A stretch of DNA of 10,117 nucleotides from Alphaproteobacteria bacterium. GTDB lineage: Bacteria > Pseudomonadota > Alphaproteobacteria > CAAHEQ01 > UBA3637. This document shows positions 6,292 to 10,117 of this stretch, one piece after another (the stretch's first letter is position 1; every line of letters starts with the position of its first letter). Where the stretch lies: NCBI GenBank assembly GCA_900772625.1, contig CAAHEQ010000011.1, positions 1 to 10,117 of the forward strand, in the 5' to 3' direction. The notes below the pieces were generated by a model. The model ran no database searches and had not been told where the DNA came from. It was given only the letters and a program-made list of their open reading frames with translations. Position numbers and translations under genes: made by a program.

Positions 6292-7380
6292 ATGCTGCCA
6301 CAGATTCCTATCGTTCGAATTACAGAGGCAAAATCCATATCCTTGCCGCGCTATCCTGACGGCATCGGCACATCAATGGTGTTGACTTCAAGTGGCTCTG
6401 AAACGGTCAAAATCAATCCACACCACTTTGAAGTATTTAAAACAGGCTTAGCCATTGCTCTTCCCATAGGAATCGAAGCTCAAATCCGATCGCTGAAAAA
6501 CACAAGCGAAAAAGGCGTCATCGTGTTGGGTGCACCTATTACATTGGACGCGTCTGACAGAAAAGAAATTACGGTCACTTTGTATAATGCCTCCTCTGAC
6601 GCCGTTGTTGTCAAGCACGACGAGCCGATTGCATTGCTGGTTTTTTCACCTGTTTTGCGCGTGGAATGGCAAGATATGACGGGTGGAAATATCTCGCGCA
6701 TCAAGCGTCAAGCAGATCGCCAAGCGGCTGTGGAAGCTATGCATAAAAAAGCGCCAGCTGAAGCTGTGCCGCAATCTGGTGAAACTGCACTGGACGAGTT
6801 TGAGCCCGTTATGTCTGAAACGACTGCCTCAACGCAAGAAGTGCCAGCCTCAGTGCCTGAAACGCCAGCCTCAGTGCAAGCCTCTGACGCAACTGACGAA
6901 GATGCCCAGCAAGCGCAAATTTTTGAACAAAAGGAACAAGAAGCCTTTGCCGAGCAAGAACATGAACTAGAGCAAGACCAACTCCTTGATGAAGCACAAG
7001 ATGAATTAGAACAAGAGCAAATCCTCCACGCCGAACCAGCACAGGCTGAGCCAGAGAAAATGGAAACCATTGCTCCTGTAGTGACACAAGCGCAAGCGGA
7101 TAGTATTTTACCTGAGGATACAGCGACCGTAGATACCGTTGCACCAGTCGAGACTGAAGAAGATTTATCATCAGTTCCTCAGAACGTTGAATCTGTCGAG
7201 ACTGTACGACAAGTTTCAGAACCCGCTCAGCAAACCCTTCCCGAGCCTGCAACACAACTCCAAAAACCTGATGCACAAAGTGAGCAAGCACAAACGCAAG
7301 GCATTGAAGAGCCCCTTGCGCCACCCGATATTTTGGCCGAGTTTGAACGCATTGAAAGAGACTTTAAACCAAATGAATAG
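6292..7380 (+). CDS. Degenerate dUTPase-fold protein with long Glu/Gln-rich tail
   Basis: Residues 6-127 align by eye along the trimeric dUTPase fold: an N-terminal SLPRY (17-21), FKTGLAIALPIGIEAQIRS (49-67), GVIVLGAPITLDASDRKEI (75-93) and PIALLVFSPV (112-121). The active-site motifs are mostly gone. The AGxDL of motif 1 is replaced around 25-31, PRSG of motif 2 is IRSLK, and motif 3 keeps one Asp (86) but lacks the Tyr and Gly of DYxGE. Motif 4 RIAQ is PIAL, and the C-terminal glycine-rich motif 5 is absent. Dephosphorylation of dUTP is therefore unlikely; nucleotide binding or a structural role is possible. Residues 141-340 are low-complexity, rich in Glu, Gln, Ala, Thr and Pro, with charged helical runs and an in-frame 7-residue duplication. 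The final 20 residues, including PPDILAEFERIERDF, look like a distinct amphipathic helix. It is cytoplasmic (no signal peptide) and overlaps the next gene by 8 nt. The fold call is from pattern recognition only. Confidence 0.75.
   Translation: MLPQIPIVRITEAKSISLPRYPDGIGTSMVLTSSGSETVKINPHHFEVFKTGLAIALPIGIEAQIRSLKNTSEKGVIVLGAPITLDASDRKEITVTLYNASSDAVVVKHDEPIALLVFSPVLRVEWQDMTGGNISRIKRQADRQAAVEAMHKKAPAEAVPQSGETALDEFEPVMSETTASTQEVPASVPETPASVQASDATDEDAQQAQIFEQKEQEAFAEQEHELEQDQLLDEAQDELEQEQILHAEPAQAEPEKMETIAPVVTQAQADSILPEDTATVDTVAPVETEEDLSSVPQNVESVETVRQVSEPAQQTLPEPATQLQKPDAQSEQAQTQGIEEPLAPPDILAEFERIERDFKPNE
6843..6877 (+). repeat. In-frame tandem duplication in the disordered tail
   Basis: The 14-mer GCCAGCCTCAGTGC occurs exactly at 6843-6856 and 6864-6877, a period of 21 bp or seven codons, encoding PASVPET then PASVQAS. 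It indicates recent slippage or duplication within the low-complexity tail. Confidence 0.8.
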
Positions 7381-7855
7381 AGCATTAACTTTCCTTTTTG
7401 TCCTTTTATTATCGGGGGTGGCTATGGCGCAAGAGTTGCCTTTGCCTCGTTTTGCCGCGCTTAAAAGCGACAAAGTGTATATGCGCGCAGGCCCTGGCGA
7501 ACGTTTCCCAATCGAGTGGGTGTTTGAAAAAAAATCATATCCCGTTGAAATCATCGACTCTTTTGAATACTGGCGCAAAATCCGCGATGTAGACAATACG
7601 CAAGGTTGGATTCACCAACGGATGTTTACGGGCAAACGCACACTTTTGACGCCCGCGGACAAAACAACCATTCTTTATAAACGCGCGTCAACCTCATCGC
7701 CTCAACTGGCACTCCTTAAAGGTCGCCACATTCTGCATATTATTAAATGCAAAGCACAAGAGTCGATGTGCCACGTACGTTATAATGATTTAAAAGGCTA
7801 TGTTTTGCGGGACGACTTGTTTGGTATTTACCCCAATGAGGAGGTCAAAGACTGA
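7373..7855 (+). CDS. Secreted protein with two bacterial SH3-like domains
   Basis: The 160-residue product begins with a typical signal peptide: basic start, hydrophobic core 5-16, and AMA cleavage site after Ala19, so it should be periplasmic. A first SH3b domain at about 30-93 shows the family pattern VYMRAGPGERFPIEWV (35-50), then WRKIRD and GWIHQRM (78-84). A second, more diverged copy covers about 97-150 (ending GYVLRDDLF) and contains two cysteines (126, 133) that could form a disulfide. It resembles the alphaproteobacterial COG3807-type SH3 proteins; such domains often bind peptidoglycan or peptides, but no specific ligand is known. The ATG at 7373 is chosen because it starts the signal peptide and overlaps the preceding stop as ATGAATAG, giving translational coupling; no good ribosome site is present. 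A longer in-frame extension to 7139 is a shadow of the previous gene. Confidence 0.85.
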   Translation: MNRALTFLFVLLLSGVAMAQELPLPRFAALKSDKVYMRAGPGERFPIEWVFEKKSYPVEIIDSFEYWRKIRDVDNTQGWIHQRMFTGKRTLLTPADKTTILYKRASTSSPQLALLKGRHILHIIKCKAQESMCHVRYNDLKGYVLRDDLFGIYPNEEVKD

Positions 7856-9000
7856 TGCAAAAAGTAGTGCTTTTTTTGGCAGCTTTCTTCTCTTCTTTTG
7901 CGGCGCTGGCCGATGTATTTTCTCTGCCCGCCGATGATGTGTTGTACGAAAACAATGCACCATTTTATGAATACTCGTTTAACGATGAAAATGGCTGCCG
8001 CTTTCGGTATTTATCGCTTGCGCCACCTGCTAGCGATTGGCACGTTCAAATCAAAGACAATACTGCGTGTTTGAAAAAAGGCTATGCCACAGTTTCGTTA
8101 ATTGACGGCAAAAATGTTGCGCAAAAAAAGTATGAAGGTTATTTTTTGGACGGCTTTTTTATTGATCAATTACCACTGAACAGCCATGCATTCAAACGCT
8201 CGGCAGCCTCCAATGGCGAGCAATATTTATATTACCAAATTGAAAAAGATGATACACTTGGCATTAACTATTACGGTAAAATGACCGCCTATCCACGCGC
8301 TGAGGATTACTCGGCATTTTTGGCGTGCGCGCCATTTCAAATCATTTTGCAAACACAAAACAAAGCGCTTTTTGCCGAAGTTGATACCATTAAGAACTTA
8401 ACGACCGTGATTAAAAGTTATGCGTCCATTTCGTGCCCCGCTGAGCAAACAATTTTGGTGCAAGCAACCGACAGCCCCTCATTGGACGAAAACGGTGTGT
8501 TTTTTCAGATGCGCCTTTATCGCGTCAATGAAAATGCGGATTGGACGTCCGATATGACGCAATATAAAAACGATGTGCGCCCATTGCAAAAGCCTGTCAA
8601 GCCATTGGCTGAGGTTCATTTAAAAGAAGAGCTTGTCAATCCAAATAAAAACGCTTTAACCCCACAAACGCAAGCACTTTCGTCAGGCGCTATGCAAAAT
8701 CCCGAAAAGCTTTTAAATGACGCGATGATGACGGGCACAAAGCAAACAGGGACATTCCAAGCCATCAAAGACAGCAATCGCGGCGCTTTTATCGATTCGC
8801 CTTTTGTGATGCAAATCAAGCGCAACTTGTCGGGAGTAACGGTGAAAAAAGGTTGCTATATTATCTCGGGCACGCTGGAGGCTATGGACGATTTTTCCAA
8901 GAAAAAGGCGGGCATCCCTGTGCGCCAAAACGCTGCGTTTATCGAAATTGAAACACTCTCTCCTTGTCCGAAAGATTTGGGCGTAATGCCCACAAAGTAA
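7855..9000 (+). CDS. Secreted protein of unknown function
   Basis: I do not recognise this 381-residue protein. It has a clear signal peptide (hydrophobic core about 4-17, ALA cleavage site after residue 19), so it is probably periplasmic, with no lipobox or further membrane segment. The mature part has six cysteines (48, 72, 158, 194, 334, 371), an even number compatible with three disulfides. Three regions can be seen: an aromatic-rich, probably beta-structured domain at about 20-225; a Pro/Gln/Asn-rich linker at about 240-300; and a compact C-terminal segment at 300-375 with two cysteines. The start ATG overlaps the SH3 gene's stop (TGATG) and has a strong AGGAGG site at 7839-7844, so the two exported proteins are probably made together and may act together. 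The gene is intact, last in its operon, with no obvious terminator after it. Confidence 0.8.
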   Translation: MQKVVLFLAAFFSSFAALADVFSLPADDVLYENNAPFYEYSFNDENGCRFRYLSLAPPASDWHVQIKDNTACLKKGYATVSLIDGKNVAQKKYEGYFLDGFFIDQLPLNSHAFKRSAASNGEQYLYYQIEKDDTLGINYYGKMTAYPRAEDYSAFLACAPFQIILQTQNKALFAEVDTIKNLTTVIKSYASISCPAEQTILVQATDSPSLDENGVFFQMRLYRVNENADWTSDMTQYKNDVRPLQKPVKPLAEVHLKEELVNPNKNALTPQTQALSSGAMQNPEKLLNDAMMTGTKQTGTFQAIKDSNRGAFIDSPFVMQIKRNLSGVTVKKGCYIISGTLEAMDDFSKKKAGIPVRQNAAFIEIETLSPCPKDLGVMPTK

Positions 9001-9066
9001 GCCCACCATTATAAACAGCGCACCTGTATTGCTTTAATTTGTCGGGACATTGGGCAACGAACTGTC

Positions 9067-9181
9067 GAGGCCAGCCCCCCGAGCATCTGATTTGTAAGGG
9101 GTGTTAGTCCAATGGGATAGTCGATGTCTAGCCCCCTCGAATATCAGACTTGTTGGAGTGCGAGTCCAACTGAACGGCCTC
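9067..9181. repeat. 115-bp element: two diverged tandem units within an inverted repeat
   Basis: This fills most of the 220-bp gap between converging operons. Two units, starting AGCCCCC at 9073 and 9130 and ending AGTCCAA near 9112 and 9169 (spacing 57 bp), match at about 30 of 42 aligned positions. The block is bounded by a perfect 6-bp inverted repeat, GAGGCC (9067-9072) and GGCCTC (9176-9181). Internal pairings include GTTGGA/TCCAAC with a 7-nt loop (9152-9170), GTCT/AGAC (9126-9149) and CCCC/GGGG (about 9077-9101). The first unit contains GAGCATCTGATTTGTAA (9081-9097), which resembles the end of the D arm plus the anticodon arm of a tRNA-Thr(UGU). The matching 3' stem and a normal T arm are missing, so no functional tRNA is called. 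It may be a structured RNA, tRNA-derived debris or a small repeat element; strand is unknown. Confidence 0.45.
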
Positions 9182-9220
9182 AGCGACCGAAAAAACAAAA
9201 TACTTTGGCTTATCGGGGCT

Positions 9221-9652
9221 TTAATCCAACGCTTCAATTTTTGGCTTAGCGGCCGCAAAAAGCTCACGCAAATTATCGTATGAAAGACGCGCCGCAACTT
9301 CGTCAATCGGCACCCATAAAATGCTTGCTCCTTTTTCGGGCGCGCTGGCGGGCGTTGATTTGACATCGGCCAAATAATAATGCGTTTCAATCGCGCCGTC
9401 TTTGCGATTACGATAATGCACTGTCGGTAGTTCTTGGAGCAACTTGATATCAAGCCCAGTCTCCTCTTTCACTTCGCGCACAGCGCATTGTTCCAACGTT
9501 TCATCCGCCTCCAAATGTCCTTTTGGAAACGAAATGTCGTTATGTTTTTCTTGATGCAACAAAAGCACCTGATGTGGTTTTGTACCCGATATAACTATTG
9601 CACCCGCTTTTAAAACAGGGCTTTCATCTGTTCCTTTTAAAATATCGCTCAT
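9221..9652 (-). CDS. Nudix hydrolase
   Basis: Nudix enzymes cleave nucleoside diphosphates linked to another group, using metal ions held by the Nudix box. The 143-residue product has a complete box, G(45)HLEADE(51)...REVKEETGL(59-67), matching GX5EX7REUXEEXGU. It is preceded by the SFPKGH strand typical of the group that includes Ap4A hydrolases, and the single domain fills the protein. Substrate is not determined: Ap4A-type dinucleotides are a reasonable guess from the FPKGHLE context, and RNA 5'-pyrophosphohydrolase or a house-cleaning role are alternatives. The start at 9650-9652 has AGGA eight bases upstream; an in-frame extension to 9772 lacks a ribosome site and overlaps the previous gene. 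It lies 19 bp after the 99-residue gene and is probably in the same operon. A TATAAT at 9671-9676 could be a weak internal promoter, but it has no good -35. Confidence 0.92.
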   Translation of the reverse strand: MSDILKGTDESPVLKAGAIVISGTKPHQVLLLHQEKHNDISFPKGHLEADETLEQCAVREVKEETGLDIKLLQELPTVHYRNRKDGAIETHYYLADVKSTPASAPEKGASILWVPIDEVAARLSYDNLRELFAAAKPKIEALD

Positions 9653-9671
9653 TTTATCTGTCCTAAGATTA

Positions 9672-9971
9672 TTATAGACTTCTGCCACTGGCGCAACGAT
9701 ACAAGAATGTTGCCTGCTGACACTTTTTAATGTAATGTTCCATTTCAATCCCTTCTGGATAACGCAAGTCATACGTTGGATTCAATGGATTTATCTCACG
9801 TACAGGCGCGCGCTTTTTGCTCACAAATTTTCGATAAGCTTCTTTGCTATGAAAAACACACATCACGTAAACGAAACGTCCCTTTTTGTCCCGCTTTGGT
9901 GATCCGTCTTCATTGCGGTCGAGCACTTTTCTGGTGATAATTTGCTCTCCGTATGGGTCTTTTTGTTCCAT
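9672..9971 (-). CDS. Small charged protein of unknown function (99 residues)
   Basis: I do not recognise this protein. It is intact, soluble (no signal peptide or membrane segment) and rich in Lys, Arg and Glu. A strand-turn-strand pattern is likely around EDGSPKRDKKGRFVYVMCVF (21-40), followed by a basic helix SKEAYRKFVSKKR (42-54), then a Pro/Tyr-rich segment and three cysteines near 38, 84 and 93. The ATG at 9969-9971 is chosen because AAGGAG lies 7 bases upstream and a consensus promoter sits just before it; an in-frame extension to 10037 would run through that promoter. The good promoter and ribosome site indicate a real, well-expressed gene despite the absence of a known family. It leads a two-gene operon with the Nudix hydrolase. 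Confidence 0.75.
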   Translation of the reverse strand: MEQKDPYGEQIITRKVLDRNEDGSPKRDKKGRFVYVMCVFHSKEAYRKFVSKKRAPVREINPLNPTYDLRYPEGIEMEHYIKKCQQATFLYRCASGRSL

Positions 9972-9995
9972 TTCAAACTCCTTTTCACTAATAGT

Positions 9996-10024
9996 ATTAT
10001 AAGCAGTTTGAACAAAAATGTCAA
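9996..10024 (-). promoter_or_regulatory. Consensus sigma-70 promoter of the 99-residue/Nudix operon
   Basis: On the minus strand TTGACA (10019-10024), exactly 17 bp, and TATAAT (9996-10001) match the sigma-70 consensus at all twelve positions. Transcription would start near 9989, leaving a leader of about 18 nt with an AAGGAG ribosome site before the ATG at 9971. It is the strongest promoter visible in the window. Confidence 0.8.
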
Positions 10025-10117
10025 AAAAAACTTGCATCGCACAGGCAAAAGCGACTTGAATTTGCAGGATTTAGCAAAATCAAAAAACAAGGCTGACACC
10101 CCTGAAAAAAAGGCTAT
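10025..10117. other. Window end with no supported gene
   Basis: A plus-strand reading frame stays open to the window edge and reads SDLNLQDLAKSKNKADTPEK from about 10050. It has no ATG, only TTG candidates (10008, 10032) without a ribosome site, and it runs back through the minus-strand promoter. No terminator or RNA gene is apparent. It may be the start of a plus-strand gene continuing beyond the window, but this cannot be supported from what is present. Confidence 0.25.

Noticed and set aside
6708..7324. Minus-strand frames of 120 and 171 residues, one very rich in Ser/Cys
   Set aside because: They are antisense to the low-complexity Glu/Gln tail; the Ser/Cys and Leu/Val bias is just the complement of repeated GAA/CAA/GCA codons.
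7139..7372. N-terminal extension of the SH3 protein by 78 residues
   Set aside because: It lies wholly inside the preceding gene in another frame and would bury a good signal peptide that begins at 7373.
8977..8991. TGGGC/GCCCA hairpin near the end of the 381-residue gene as a terminator
   Set aside because: It lies inside the coding sequence, the stem is only 5 bp and no T run follows.
9067..9181. A functional tRNA-Thr (UGU) or tRNA-Val (UAC on the other strand)
   Set aside because: The anticodon-arm-like stretch has no matching 3' stem, the T arm lacks the normal loop sequence, and no 7-bp acceptor stem at the right distance is present on either strand.
9034..9453. 139-residue minus-strand frame running from the Nudix gene through the repeat element
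   Set aside because: It overlaps the Nudix box-bearing gene in another frame, has no ribosome site and no domain pattern; it is not evidence that 9001-9220 is coding.
10018..10059. Short plus-strand gene starting ATG at 10018
   Set aside because: The frame stops after 13 codons, and the start overlaps the -35 of the strong minus-strand promoter.

Overview
The window reads as a chromosomal segment of an alphaproteobacterium-like bacterium with moderate-to-low GC. This is an inference from gene content (rpmF-plsX pair, Obg without a classical OCT domain, rsfS, a TraG/VirD4 coupling ATPase, a periplasmic bacterial-SH3 protein) and from the AT-rich intergenic DNA. No rRNA gene or other decisive taxonomic marker is present. 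All well-supported genes look intact. I see no insertion sequence, CRISPR array, confident tRNA or origin.

Layout. (1) 1-1269, minus strand: rpmF then plsX, 5 bp apart, with a strong sigma-70-type promoter at 1387-1415 and a leader of about 110 nt carrying a repeated AT-rich 17-mer. (2) 1438-4780, minus strand: a two-gene operon, a pentapeptide-repeat protein followed 5 bp later by a 720-residue type IV secretion coupling ATPase, ending near a possible intrinsic terminator. No other secretion or conjugation gene is in view. (3) 4807-9000, plus strand: obgE, rsfS, a degenerate dUTPase-fold protein with a long Glu/Gln/Ala-rich tail, a secreted two-SH3 protein and a secreted protein of unknown function. 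Overlaps (obgE/rsfS 50 nt, 7373-7380 8 nt, 7855 1 nt) or a 17-nt gap join all five, so they are probably one transcript. (4) 9001-9220: non-coding DNA with two diverged tandem copies of a 42-bp unit enclosed by a 6-bp inverted repeat. It could be a structured RNA or tRNA-derived debris. (5) 9221-10024, minus strand: a 99-residue orphan gene with a consensus sigma-70 promoter, followed 19 bp later by a Nudix hydrolase gene. The last ~90 bp hold no gene I can support.

How it fits together. The two outer blocks are housekeeping: a ribosomal protein with phospholipid synthesis, and two ribosome-associated factors. The less ordinary content is the pentapeptide-protein/coupling-ATPase pair between them, and the accessory genes after rsfS. 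In many alphaproteobacteria rlmH follows rsfS (general knowledge). Here the next gene is a dUTPase relative that has lost most of its catalytic motifs and gained a disordered tail, followed by two exported proteins. The most promising leads are this pseudo-dUTPase, the coupling-ATPase/pentapeptide pair, and the 115-bp structured repeat element.
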